Shown here: one piece after another, positions 39,245-49,874 of the stretch | Layout: every line of letters starts with the position of its first letter | How positions within the stretch are numbered: the first letter of the stretch is position 1 | DNA from: Comamonas sp. B21-038 | GTDB taxonomy: Bacteria; Pseudomonadota; Gammaproteobacteria; Burkholderiales; Burkholderiaceae_C | Assembly: GCF_022387135.1 (NCBI RefSeq) | Contig: NZ_CP092462.1 | Span: 3,224,001-3,288,000 of the forward strand | Length of the DNA: 64,000 nucleotides | Reading direction: 5' to 3' | Program-made: the position numbers and the translations under genes | The notes under the pieces: model-generated | Database searches by the model: none | Seen by the model: the letters and a program-made list of their open reading frames with translations, nothing else | What the model was told of the DNA's origin: nothing

Positions 39245-40159
39245 ATGGCAGACAAGATCGGTTTTATCGGCCTGGGCCGCATGGGCAAGCCCATGGCTGC
39301 CAACCTCGTCAAGAAGGGTTTCGCACTGGTCGTCCATGACCTGAACCAGACGGCCGTCAAGGACCTGGTCGCGATGGGCGCGCAAAGTGCCGAGGTGCCC
39401 GAACTGGCCCGTGACTGCAGCATCATCGTCACGATGCTGCCGTCCTCGGTGGAGGTGGAGCAAACGGCGCTGGGCGAGGGCGGCATCTTTGCACATGCCC
39501 AGCCCGGCAGCATCCTGATGGACATGAGCACCATCGATCCGCTGGCCACCGACCGGCTGGCGCAGCAGGCCGCTGCCAAGGGCCTGTCGATGGTGGATGC
39601 GCCGGTGGGCCGGCTGGCCGAACATGCCGACCGGGGCGAATCGCTCTTCATGGTCGGCGCCAGCGATGCCGACCTGGCCCGCGTGCAACCCCTGCTGAAC
39701 GCGATGGGCACCACCACCCACCACTGCGGCCCTGTGGGCACGGGCGGGCGCACCAAGCTGGTCAACAACTACCTGGCCGTCACCCTTACCCAGGTGAATG
39801 CCGAGGCGCTGGCGCTGTCGCAGCGCTTTGGCCTGGACATCGGCAAGACCTTGCAGGTGCTGCTGGGCACCTCGGCCACCAATGGCCAGCTGCGCATGAA
39901 CTTTGCCAACAAGGTGCTGCTGGGCGACACCACGCCGGGCTTCACGATCGACCTGGCCCACAAGGACATGTCGCTGGTCATCGCCGCCGCCCATGCGAGC
40001 AAGGTGCCGATGCCGGTGGCCGCTGCGGTGCATGAGTCGTACAGCCTCGCCCGCGCCAGCCAGCACGGCGGCCTCGATTTCTCCGGCATGGCCGATGTGC
40101 TCTGCGGCCTGGCAGGCATCGACAAGCCGCGCGTGCCCAAGGGCTGGACACCCGGTTGA
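39245..40159 (+). CDS. 3-hydroxyisobutyrate dehydrogenase-family reductase, YihU-like
   Basis: A 304-residue NAD(P)-dependent beta-hydroxyacid dehydrogenase. The Rossmann motif is GFIGLGRMGKPMAANLVKKG. Substrate-binding DMSTIDPLATDRLA and the catalytic Lys region GGRTKLVNNYLAVTLTQVNA follow. Overall it resembles E. coli YihU (3-sulfolactaldehyde reductase) more than MmsB (VDAPVGRLAEHA, TIDLAHKDMSL), but no other sulfoquinovose genes are nearby, so the substrate is open. ATG 39245 follows AAGGAG. Confidence 0.87.
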   Translation: MADKIGFIGLGRMGKPMAANLVKKGFALVVHDLNQTAVKDLVAMGAQSAEVPELARDCSIIVTMLPSSVEVEQTALGEGGIFAHAQPGSILMDMSTIDPLATDRLAQQAAAKGLSMVDAPVGRLAEHADRGESLFMVGASDADLARVQPLLNAMGTTTHHCGPVGTGGRTKLVNNYLAVTLTQVNAEALALSQRFGLDIGKTLQVLLGTSATNGQLRMNFANKVLLGDTTPGFTIDLAHKDMSLVIAAAHASKVPMPVAAAVHESYSLARASQHGGLDFSGMADVLCGLAGIDKPRVPKGWTPG

Positions 40160-40260
40160 GGGGCTGATCCCGGAGGCTGCGATGTCAGCCCTTGTCCTAT
40201 GCCCGCCGCAGCGCAAAATGGGTACAAAGACTGCTGTTCCACCCTCTGCCGAGACCCGCC

Positions 40261-40743
40261 ATGTCCACGCCTATCCCTGCCCCTATCGCCACTCTCTGGC
40301 GCAATAACGACAAGATCGCCGCGATCAAGCGGCTGCGCGAAGCTACCGGCATGGGCCTGGCGGAGGCCAAGAGCGCATTGGAGACGCAGCTCGATGGTGA
40401 CGATGGACGGGAGCTGCCCGGCGGTGCAGAGGCATTGCGCCCCGCGATTGAAGCGGCGCTGGCGCGGGGCGACAAGATCGTCGCCATCAAGCTGCTCAAG
40501 GATGCCACCGGCATCGGCTTGAAAGAAGCCAAGGACCGCATCGAATCCGGCGACCCCCAGCAGTGGTTGCCGGAGCCCAACGCCGCCACGAGCCCCGGCA
40601 GCACGCCGGCCGCACCCGCTGCTGCAGCGTGGATGGCACCGGACCATGAGCCGGGCCGGGTGCGCAGCTCGGGCGCCTGGACGGCGGTTTTCGCCGTGGT
40701 ACTGGTTCTGCTGCTGGCGGGCTGGTACTTCTGGCGCGCCTGA
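40261..40743 (+). CDS. Membrane-anchored protein with two L7/L12 C-terminal-like repeats
   Basis: A 160-residue protein. Two copies of a helix-turn-helix unit lie at about 17-41 (KIAAIKRLREATGMGLAEAK) and 73-97 (KIVAIKLLKDATGIGLKEAK). Each closely resembles the factor-binding helix pair of ribosomal protein L7/L12 (IKxxREITGLGLKEAK). A Pro/Ala-rich linker leads to a single C-terminal transmembrane helix (AVFAVVLVLLLAGWYFW). The protein would hang in the cytoplasm by its tail. The function is unknown; binding of translational GTPases or other partners is only a guess. Confidence 0.8.
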   Translation: MSTPIPAPIATLWRNNDKIAAIKRLREATGMGLAEAKSALETQLDGDDGRELPGGAEALRPAIEAALARGDKIVAIKLLKDATGIGLKEAKDRIESGDPQQWLPEPNAATSPGSTPAAPAAAAWMAPDHEPGRVRSSGAWTAVFAVVLVLLLAGWYFWRA

Positions 40744-40801
40744 TCGGCAGACCGCCGGGCTGCGCTGCGCGTCAGCGCGCGGCAGTCCGGCCGCCTAAGC
40801 G

Positions 40802-41638
40802 TCAGCGCTCAAAGTCTGCTGCACTGTGCCGCTCGGGCAGCGGTGCATCGCCCCGGATGCGGTTGACCCGCTTGCCGCGTTGCACCGCAGGGCGCTGCGC
40901 GATCTCATCGGTCCAGCGGCGCACATGCTGGTAGGACTGGACATCCAGGAACTCGGCCGCGTTGTAGACCTCGTTGTTCAGCAGCGCGCCATACCAGGGC
41001 CAGGCAGCCATGTCGGCAATGCTGTAGTCCTGTCCAGCGATAAAGCGGTGCTTGGCGAGCTGGCGGTCGAGCACATCGAGCTGGCGCTTGACTTCCATCG
41101 CATAGCGGTTGATCGGGTAGGCCATCTTCTCGGGCGCATAGGCATAGAAGTGGCCAAAGCCGCCGCCCAGAAATGCCGCGCTGCCCACCTGCCAGAACAG
41201 CCAGTTCAGCACCTCGGTGCGGGCCGCTGCCTCCTTGGGCAGGAACTGGCCAAACTTCTCGGCCAGGTGCAGCAGGATGGAGCCCGACTCGAACACCCGC
41301 ACCGGCGTGCTGCCACTGCGGTCCAGCAGCGCGGGGATCTTGGAGTTCGGGTTGACCTCGACAAAGCCGCTGCCAAACTGGTCACCCTCGCCGATATTGA
41401 TCAGCCAGGCGTCGTACTCGGCCTCGGCAATGCCCAGCTCCAGCAGCTCTTCGAGCATGATCGTCACCTTGACGCCATTGGGCGTTCCCAGCGAATACAG
41501 CTGCAAGGGGTGCTCACCCACCGGCAGTACCTTGTCGTGCGTGGCGCCCGCTTCGGGGCGGTTGATATGGGCGAAGGCGCCCCCATTGCCTTTGTCCCAG
41601 GTCCAGACCTTGGGCGGTTGGTACGGTTGATCCGACAT
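40802..41638 (-). CDS. yghU: Glutathione-dependent disulfide-bond oxidoreductase YghU
   Basis: A 278-residue nu-class glutathione S-transferase with disulfide reductase activity. It is very close to E. coli YghU over its whole length: PPKVWTWDKGNGGAFAHINR, LYSLGTPNGVKVTIMLEELL, GFVEVNPNSKIPALLDRSG, FLGGGFGHFYAYAP and the end HSAADFE. The extended N-terminus before the thioredoxin fold is typical of this group. It converges on the L7/L12-like gene. Confidence 0.93.
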   Translation of the reverse strand: MSDQPYQPPKVWTWDKGNGGAFAHINRPEAGATHDKVLPVGEHPLQLYSLGTPNGVKVTIMLEELLELGIAEAEYDAWLINIGEGDQFGSGFVEVNPNSKIPALLDRSGSTPVRVFESGSILLHLAEKFGQFLPKEAAARTEVLNWLFWQVGSAAFLGGGFGHFYAYAPEKMAYPINRYAMEVKRQLDVLDRQLAKHRFIAGQDYSIADMAAWPWYGALLNNEVYNAAEFLDVQSYQHVRRWTDEIAQRPAVQRGKRVNRIRGDAPLPERHSAADFER

Positions 41639-41899
41639 GCTTTACCTCAGCTTTCTGTACATGGCTGGGGCCCATCGCTGCGGCCCGGCAGGGTGCTGGC
41701 GCGTGCTGGGGGCCACCTGCTGCCGATCATAGAGAGGAGCCCGGCGCACTGCAGCGGCGCCGTGAAAGACCACAACGCAGGTTGGCAGCAGCTTGATGCC
41801 ATCTTGATGGCGGGCCGCACAGTCTAGACATGCGCTCAATGCCGGGCTTTCTACAGTGGGGGCCTCTCCACCCAGGGCTTGAAGCGCAAGCCACCCTCC

Positions 41900-42649
41900 A
41901 TGAAACCTGTCGCCATCCTCCAGCATGAAACCTCGCAGGGCCCGGGCGTGCTGCTCGCGCACCTGCAGCAGCAAGGCATCCCCTATGCATTGATCACGCC
42001 CTGCGACAAGGGCATCGCGGCCATGCGGGCGCGCGACTACCGGGGCATCGTCGTGCTCGGCAGCAACCACTGTGCCAATGAGCAGTTGCGCTGGATCGAG
42101 CAGGAACGCTGCCTGCTGCAAAGCGCCCTGGCGGCGGAGGTGCCCGTGCTCGGCCACTGCTTTGGCGCGCAGATGCTGGCCCGCGCGATGGGGGCCCGCG
42201 TATGGCGCAACCCCTGCGCCAACATCGGCTGGAGCCGTGTCTGGATCACCCCCGACGCGCAGGCCTGCATGGACCTGCCCGCCGAGGCCACCCTCTTCAA
42301 CTGGCACTACGACAGCTTTGAGATTCCGCACGGCGCCCGCCGCAGCATGTACGGCCGCCACTGCCTGAACAAGGGCTTCGTGCATGGGCCGCACTGGGCT
42401 TTCCAAGGCCATCTGGAGGTCACCGCTCAGAGCGTGCGCGACTGGTGCGACGAAGGCGCGCCCGAGCTGCGCAGCGCTGCAGGCCCTGCCGTGCAAAGCC
42501 GGGCGCAGATCCTGGCGCAATTGCCCAGGCATATCCGCCAGTTGCACCAGATCGCCGCGCGCACCTACAGCGCCTGGACGGCCCAGCTGCCGCGCCCGCG
42601 CCTGTTCTACATGCCCGTCTGGGGAGAGGCGCGCCTGGCGCTGGCATGA
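41900..42649 (+). CDS. Class I glutamine amidotransferase-like protein
   Basis: A 249-residue GATase1 domain protein. The nucleophile Cys is in VPVLGHCFGAQMLARAMG, and the His/Glu pair is likely in WAFQGHLEV. FNWHYDSFEIP resembles the GMP-synthase-like amidotransferases that act on free small molecules. It has no partner synthetase domain. ATG 41900 is chosen over an upstream TTG at 41879. The 260-bp gap upstream holds no clear feature. Confidence 0.85.
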   Translation: MKPVAILQHETSQGPGVLLAHLQQQGIPYALITPCDKGIAAMRARDYRGIVVLGSNHCANEQLRWIEQERCLLQSALAAEVPVLGHCFGAQMLARAMGARVWRNPCANIGWSRVWITPDAQACMDLPAEATLFNWHYDSFEIPHGARRSMYGRHCLNKGFVHGPHWAFQGHLEVTAQSVRDWCDEGAPELRSAAGPAVQSRAQILAQLPRHIRQLHQIAARTYSAWTAQLPRPRLFYMPVWGEARLALA

Positions 42650-42661
42650 GCCGGTCCCATC

Positions 42662-42691
42662 AAAAAAGCCGGTGCATCGCTGCACCGGCTT
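42662..42691 (-). terminator. Intrinsic terminator after serS
   Basis: On the minus strand AAGCCGGTGCA, GCGA, TGCACCGGCTT is followed by a T-run. The stem is perfect, and the site lies between convergent genes. Confidence 0.9.
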
Positions 42692-42714
42692 GGTAGAACG
42701 CAGGGTCTGAACGC

Positions 42715-45130
<2,416 letters not shown>

Positions 45131-45132
45131 GC

Positions 45133-45618
45133 TCAGAGCACTCCGATCAGCTGGACTTCAAAGGTCACCGGCTGGCTGGCCAGCGGGTGGTTGAAGTCGA
45201 ATTGCACGGCGCCATCGTCACGCACCTGCATCGCCACACCGGCGTAGGTGCTGGCACCATCAGGCGTGGGGAACTGCACCACATCGCCCAGCGTGTACTG
45301 CTCCATCGGATCGCCCAGCTCATTGAGCAGGCGCCGTGCCACCCATTGCACCATCTCGGGGTTGCGCTCGCCAAAGGCCTCGCCAGCGGGCACGTGGAAG
45401 GTCGCATGCGTGCCCTCGGGCAGACCCAGCAGCAGGTTTTCGACCGCAGGCGAGAGCTCGCCCATGCCCAGCGACAGGGTCGCGGGCTTGCCTTCAAAGG
45501 TGTTGATCACATCGCCCGCCGGGCCAGCCAGGCGGTAGTGCAAGGTCAGAAACGATCCGGGTTGTACCACTGGCGCATCAACAGGCAGCGGCGTCACGGG
45601 GGCCATCGGAGTAGTCAT
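45133..45618 (-). CDS. FKBP-type peptidyl-prolyl isomerase (SlpA-like)
   Basis: A 161-residue FKBP with an inserted IF domain, like SlpA/SlyD. Key stretches are [39 protein letters not shown] and [18 protein letters not shown]. The His-rich tail of SlyD is absent. ATG 45618 begins [17 protein letters not shown]-like -10 box on the minus strand lies at 45643-45648, suggesting its own promoter for the FKBP-ispH pair. Confidence 0.92.
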   Translation of the reverse strand: MTTPMAPVTPLPVDAPVVQPGSFLTLHYRLAGPAGDVINTFEGKPATLSLGMGELSPAVENLLLGLPEGTHATFHVPAGEAFGERNPEMVQWVARRLLNELGDPMEQYTLGDVVQFPTPDGASTYAGVAMQVRDDGAVQFDFNHPLASQPVTFEVQLIGVL

Positions 45619-45881
45619 GCAAATCCCTATAAACTGGGGTGTATTGTAGGTTGTAGGGTGAAACCCCTGCATGCAACCTATATCAAAAGATGCCCGGCAG
45701 AACCCGACCAAATGGGGAGTTTTGCCCGGACAAAAGGCCACCGGCCGACAGCGAACCGCCAGGAGTGCCCGTGAACACCCATCGTTGCTGCCTTGCCCCT
45801 GCCTGCGCATGGCATGCCCCACCCCTGCCCCGCCCGTCTGGCACGCCCCCGGGGCCAGGCCAGCCCGATTGAAAGGACTGC

Positions 45882-46580
45882 ATGCCCCTCAAAGACCTCC
45901 CCGCCGACTGCCAGCCGCGCGAGAAACTGCTCGCCAAAGGTGCCGGCACGCTCACCGATGCCGAGCTGCTGGCCATCCTGCTGCGCACCGGCATGGCCGG
46001 CAAAAGCGTGCTGCAATGGGCGGCCGAGCTGCTGGCACCACGCCAGCCCGATGCCACAGGCAGCTTTGGCAGCATCAATGGCCTGCTGCAGGCCAGCAGC
46101 GCCGAGCTCTCCCAGGTCAAGGGCCTGGGACCTGCCAAGCGCGCCGAACTGATCGCGGTGCTGGAGCTGGCCCGCCGCGCGATGGCCCAGCAGTTGCAAC
46201 AACGCCGGCTGCTGGACAGTGCCGCCACCGTCAAAGCCTATGTGCAGCTGCACCTGGCCCACAAGCAGCATGAGGTGTTTGCCGTGCTGTTTCTCGACAG
46301 CCAGCACCAGCTGATTGCGCTGGAGGAATTGTTCCGGGGCACCTTGGGCCAGGCCTGCGTCTACCCCCGCGAAGTGGTCATACGGGCGCTGCACCACCAC
46401 GCTGGCGCCGTCATATTGGCGCACAATCACCCCAGCGGCCAGGTCACGCCCAGCCAGGCGGACAGGCAACTGACGCAGAGCCTGCGGGCCGCCCTGTCCC
46501 TGGTCGATGTGCGTGTGCTGGACCATATCATTGTGGGCCCCGGGGCTGCACTGTCGATGGCCGAGGAAGGTGAGATGTGA
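45882..46580 (+). CDS. radC: RadC family JAB/MPN-type protein
   Basis: A 232-residue RadC-family protein. An N-terminal helix-hairpin-helix ([19 protein letters not shown]) precedes the JAB/MPN metal domain, with Glu in [10 protein letters not shown] and the metal motif [18 protein letters not shown]. Despite its name, a repair role is unproved. The downstream Smr gene begins with GTG overlapping the stop. Confidence 0.94.
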   Translation: MPLKDLPADCQPREKLLAKGAGTLTDAELLAILLRTGMAGKSVLQWAAELLAPRQPDATGSFGSINGLLQASSAELSQVKGLGPAKRAELIAVLELARRAMAQQLQQRRLLDSAATVKAYVQLHLAHKQHEVFAVLFLDSQHQLIALEELFRGTLGQACVYPREVVIRALHHHAGAVILAHNHPSGQVTPSQADRQLTQSLRAALSLVDVRVLDHIIVGPGAALSMAEEGEM

Positions 46581-47395
46581 GTAAACAGGACAAAGCCCGA
46601 GGCGCTTCATCGTTGCGCGAGCTCAAGCAGCTGCGCAAGGCGCTGACGGCCTTGCAGGCCGAGCAGGCAGCCCAGCGCCAGCTGCAGGAGGCCGCCCGCC
46701 AGCAGGCGCTGCGCCAGACCGAGCGCGACCGCCAGCTGTTCCGGCAGACTGTGGGCGCCGTGCGCCCGCTGCCCAGCAGCGGCCAGATCCACGCCGAGAT
46801 GGCGCTGCCCGATCCGCTGCCGCTGCAGCATTGGGCTGATGAAAAACGCGTGCTGCTCGAAGCGATGAGCGACGAGTTCGACGCCAGCACCCTGCTCGAT
46901 ACCGATGACCAGTTGAGCTTCAGACGCAAAGGCATTGGCCGCGATGTGGTCCACAAGCTGCGTGCCGGGCACTGGACCATCCAGCGCCAGATCGATCTGC
47001 ATGGTCTGCGCACCGATGAGGCGCGCCAGGCGCTGGGTACGTTTATCCGCCAGTCCCAACGCCAGGGGCTGCGCTGCGTGCGCGTGGTGCATGGCAAGGG
47101 CCTGGGCTCGCCCGGGCGCATGCCGGTGCTCAAAGGCCGGGTGCACAGCTGGCTGGTGCAGAAAAACGAGGTGCTGGCCTTTGTGCAGGCGCGCCCGGCC
47201 GAAGGCGGCGCCGGCGCACTGGTGGTCCTGCTGCGTGCCGCCACGATGACGGCCAGTGCCGTCAACGTGGCCGATGCGCTGCTGGAGATGCAGGCACTGG
47301 CCGGGCAGGCCGCCGCCGTGCCCGCCCCTGACCCGGTGGCCCAGCAGGTGGCATCCTGGGCGGCGCAGTACCGCAGCGCCAAGCCCAAGCGCTGA
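46577..47395 (+). CDS. Smr domain protein (MutS2-type C-terminal domain)
   Basis: A 272-residue protein starting at GTG 46577, which overlaps the radC stop. The N-terminal half is a charged Gln-rich coil ([20 protein letters not shown]). The Smr endonuclease-like domain spans about 135-215, with the motifs [15 protein letters not shown] and [13 protein letters not shown]. Smr proteins nick branched or ribosome-associated nucleic acids. Coupled translation with radC suggests a related function. Confidence 0.9.
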   Translation: MSKQDKARGASSLRELKQLRKALTALQAEQAAQRQLQEAARQQALRQTERDRQLFRQTVGAVRPLPSSGQIHAEMALPDPLPLQHWADEKRVLLEAMSDEFDASTLLDTDDQLSFRRKGIGRDVVHKLRAGHWTIQRQIDLHGLRTDEARQALGTFIRQSQRQGLRCVRVVHGKGLGSPGRMPVLKGRVHSWLVQKNEVLAFVQARPAEGGAGALVVLLRAATMTASAVNVADALLEMQALAGQAAAVPAPDPVAQQVASWAAQYRSAKPKR

Positions 47396-47405
47396 CCGCG
47401 CGTTT

Positions 47406-48521
47406 TCAGGATGCCTCGGGCTTGCCCAGCGGCAAAGGGGCCGTGAAGGGGTTGACCCAGCGCTTGTCCGGGTCCTGCAGCGGCAGCGCGTCGCGCGCAT
47501 CCTCTTCGCCATAGATGCGGGCGATGCGCTCTTCCAGGCGGGGATGGCTGGCCAGCCAGCGCGCGCCGCCCAGGTGCCAGAAGTCGTGCATCTCTTCGGT
47601 GCTGTGCACCTCCACGAGCAGCATGTGCTCCACCAGCGGCGCATAGGCGCCGACTGCCCCGCCCCGGGATTGCAGCGCACCGGCCTGCATCGGGTAGTCC
47701 TGCTGCCACAGCGCCTTGCGCAGTACGCGGCCCAGGCCATCGGGGTTGCGCGTCCACTGCACGGCCCGGGCATCGGCCAGGTACTCGCGCTGGCGCGATA
47801 CCGCCGCCTTGAGCGCCTGCGCCGCCAACCAGCCCAGCCAGCCTACGGCCATCAACGGCCTGCCAAACAGCGACACGCCGCGCTCGACCCAATCGCGCCC
47901 GTAGTTGAACAGCATCTCCAGCCCGAACACATAGCCGGCCAACTCCATGTTGAGCCGGGTATCGCCCTCGTGCAGATGGGACAGCTCATGCGCCACTACC
48001 GCCTGAAGCTCATCGCGGCTGAGGTACTCCAGCGCGCCCATCGACACGACGATCACCGCATCCTCGGCCTCCCAGGCGGCGGCAAAGGCGTTCAGTGACA
48101 GGTCACGCGGCAGCACCATGGCCTGGGGACGCCGGGCGCCGGCGGCAATGCAAAGCTCGTCAACGATGTTCTGGTACTGCTGCTCGGCATGCGATACCGA
48201 GGGGCGCAGCGCCCGCGCGCCCAGTTGCCTGGCCAGGTGCAGCCCGCCCTGGCGCAGGTTGCTGCGCTTGATCCAGGCGCCGCCCAGCACCATCAACGTG
48301 ACAATGCCGATATTGGTGGCCAGAAAACCGGCCGGGTAGTGCACCGCCACCTGCTCCAGCCGCAGTGGGCTGAAAGCCACCGCCACCAGCGCAGGCGTCC
48401 AGAACACCAGCGCCAGCACCAGGTGCACACCCACGGCAATGCCCAGCACCAGCAGCGCAAAGGCGGCCAGCAGGCCCCAGGTGCGGCGCCTTGCGCTGGT
48501 TTGGAAATCCCAGAATTTCAT
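47406..48521 (-). CDS. M48 family zinc metallopeptidase, membrane-bound
   Basis: A 371-residue membrane peptidase. Two transmembrane helices lie near the N-terminus (LAAFALLVLGIAVGVHLVLA). The catalytic zinc motif is VVAHELSHLHEGDTR, with a Glu in the following helix (NMELAGYVFGLEML). It is similar to HtpX/YggG-type quality-control proteases. LemA lies 42 bases upstream on the same strand; the LemA-M48 pair is common. Confidence 0.9.
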   Translation of the reverse strand: MKFWDFQTSARRRTWGLLAAFALLVLGIAVGVHLVLALVFWTPALVAVAFSPLRLEQVAVHYPAGFLATNIGIVTLMVLGGAWIKRSNLRQGGLHLARQLGARALRPSVSHAEQQYQNIVDELCIAAGARRPQAMVLPRDLSLNAFAAAWEAEDAVIVVSMGALEYLSRDELQAVVAHELSHLHEGDTRLNMELAGYVFGLEMLFNYGRDWVERGVSLFGRPLMAVGWLGWLAAQALKAAVSRQREYLADARAVQWTRNPDGLGRVLRKALWQQDYPMQAGALQSRGGAVGAYAPLVEHMLLVEVHSTEEMHDFWHLGGARWLASHPRLEERIARIYGEEDARDALPLQDPDKRWVNPFTAPLPLGKPEAS

Positions 48522-48563
48522 GCGGTGGCGGCTACGGCTTGGCAGCGCACCGGGCCATGGCCC

Positions 48564-49157
48564 TTAGAACTGCACACGAACGGCTTCGCGTTCCTGGGCG
48601 CTTTGCGTCGACTGCAGCATCGGCATCGCATGGAAGCCGAGGATCGAGGCCACGACAATCGCCGGGAAGGCGCGGGAGGCGTTGTTGAATTCCAGCACCT
48701 GGTCGTTATAGGCCTGGCGCGCATAGCCGATGCGGTTTTCGGTGCTGCCCAGCTCTTCGCTCAGCGAGCGCATCGTGTCATCGGCCTTCAGATCGGGATA
48801 GCTCTCGGTCAGCACCATCAGCCGGCCCAGCGCGCCCCCCAGCGCGCCCTCCGCAGCCACCATCGCCTCGGCCACCTCGGGCTTGCCGGGCGCGGCACGC
48901 AGCGCACTGGCCGCTGCCTGGGCCTGGCCGCGCGCGCGGATCACCGCCTCCAAGGTCTGGGACTCGTGCTCCAGGTATTTCTTGGCCACCGCAACCAGGT
49001 TGGGCACCAGGTCATAGCGCCGCTTGAGCTGCACATCGATCTGCGCCAGCGCATTGCTGGTGCGGTTGCGCAAGGTCATCAAGCGGTTGTAGACCAGCAC
49101 GCCCCAGACCAGCACGGCGGCGGCCAGCGCCGAGACCACCATCAAATTGGTATTCAT
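48564..49157 (-). CDS. LemA family protein
   Basis: A 197-residue protein with one N-terminal membrane helix (LMVVSALAAAVLVWGVLVYN) and the LemA helical domain (QIDVQLKRRYDLVPNLVAVA, ENRIGYARQAYNDQVLEFNN). LemA proteins are of unknown biochemical function and accompany membrane peptidases, as here. I chose ATG 49157; an ATG three codons earlier is possible. Confidence 0.92.
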   Translation of the reverse strand: MNTNLMVVSALAAAVLVWGVLVYNRLMTLRNRTSNALAQIDVQLKRRYDLVPNLVAVAKKYLEHESQTLEAVIRARGQAQAAASALRAAPGKPEVAEAMVAAEGALGGALGRLMVLTESYPDLKADDTMRSLSEELGSTENRIGYARQAYNDQVLEFNNASRAFPAIVVASILGFHAMPMLQSTQSAQEREAVRVQF

Positions 49158-49369
49158 AACCCTCATCCACCCTCATTGTTTTTAGTGGCCTGATTATGGG
49201 CCAAAGCGTCGCCGGGCCCCAATAGGGAATGCAAACCAGGGTGGCCGTTGCATTTTGTGAACCTTCTGCATGACAGATGTCAAGAAATCAGGTATTGGGC
49301 TGCGGGCTCGCCGCCACAGCGCGGGGATCAGCACCCACCCGCGCAGGCATCGCGGGGGAGCGGGCCTTG

Positions 49370-49768
49370 TCAGCGGTTGCGCATCCAGTCGGCGGTCTGG
49401 AAAAAGCTCTGGCCCAGGCGGCTGCGCAGTTTCTCGTCCACCCCGACATCGCCCATGGCCTGGTCCATGCAGGCCAGCCACTGGTCGCGCTCCAGGATGC
49501 CGATCGAGAACGGCATATGGCGCATGCGCAGGCGCGGGTGGCCAAAGCGCTGCTGGTAGTGGTCAGGGCCGCCCAGCCAGCCGCAGAGAAACCAGAACAG
49601 CTTGTCGCGCGCATCCTGCAGGCTGCTGCCATGGGCCTGGCGCAGTTCCTGGTAGCCGGGCTCCAGGTCCATCAGGTCATAGAAGCGGTCCACCAGCGCC
49701 CGCACTTTTTCCTCGCCACCGATCCATTCGAACGGGGTGTCAAAGGGGGGTTTTTCTTCGATTTGCAT
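49370..49768 (-). CDS. Group II truncated hemoglobin
   Basis: A 132-residue 2-on-2 globin. The heme pocket signature is HPRLRMRHMPFSIG, with the proximal His, and WLACMDQAMGD follows in the G helix. LFWFLCGWLGGPDHY fits group II (TrHbO). Likely role is oxygen, nitric oxide or redox handling in the cytoplasm. It stands alone, with 203 bp to lemA containing no clear feature. Confidence 0.93.
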   Translation of the reverse strand: MQIEEKPPFDTPFEWIGGEEKVRALVDRFYDLMDLEPGYQELRQAHGSSLQDARDKLFWFLCGWLGGPDHYQQRFGHPRLRMRHMPFSIGILERDQWLACMDQAMGDVGVDEKLRSRLGQSFFQTADWMRNR

Positions 49769-49874
49769 AACGGGCTCTCAGGGTACACGGGGGCAGACCA
49801 TCCGGGGGAGCGGGCGCTGTGCCAGCACAGCGCCCGTGCTACCGGGCCCGCGATATTACCGCTTTTGGACGGCG

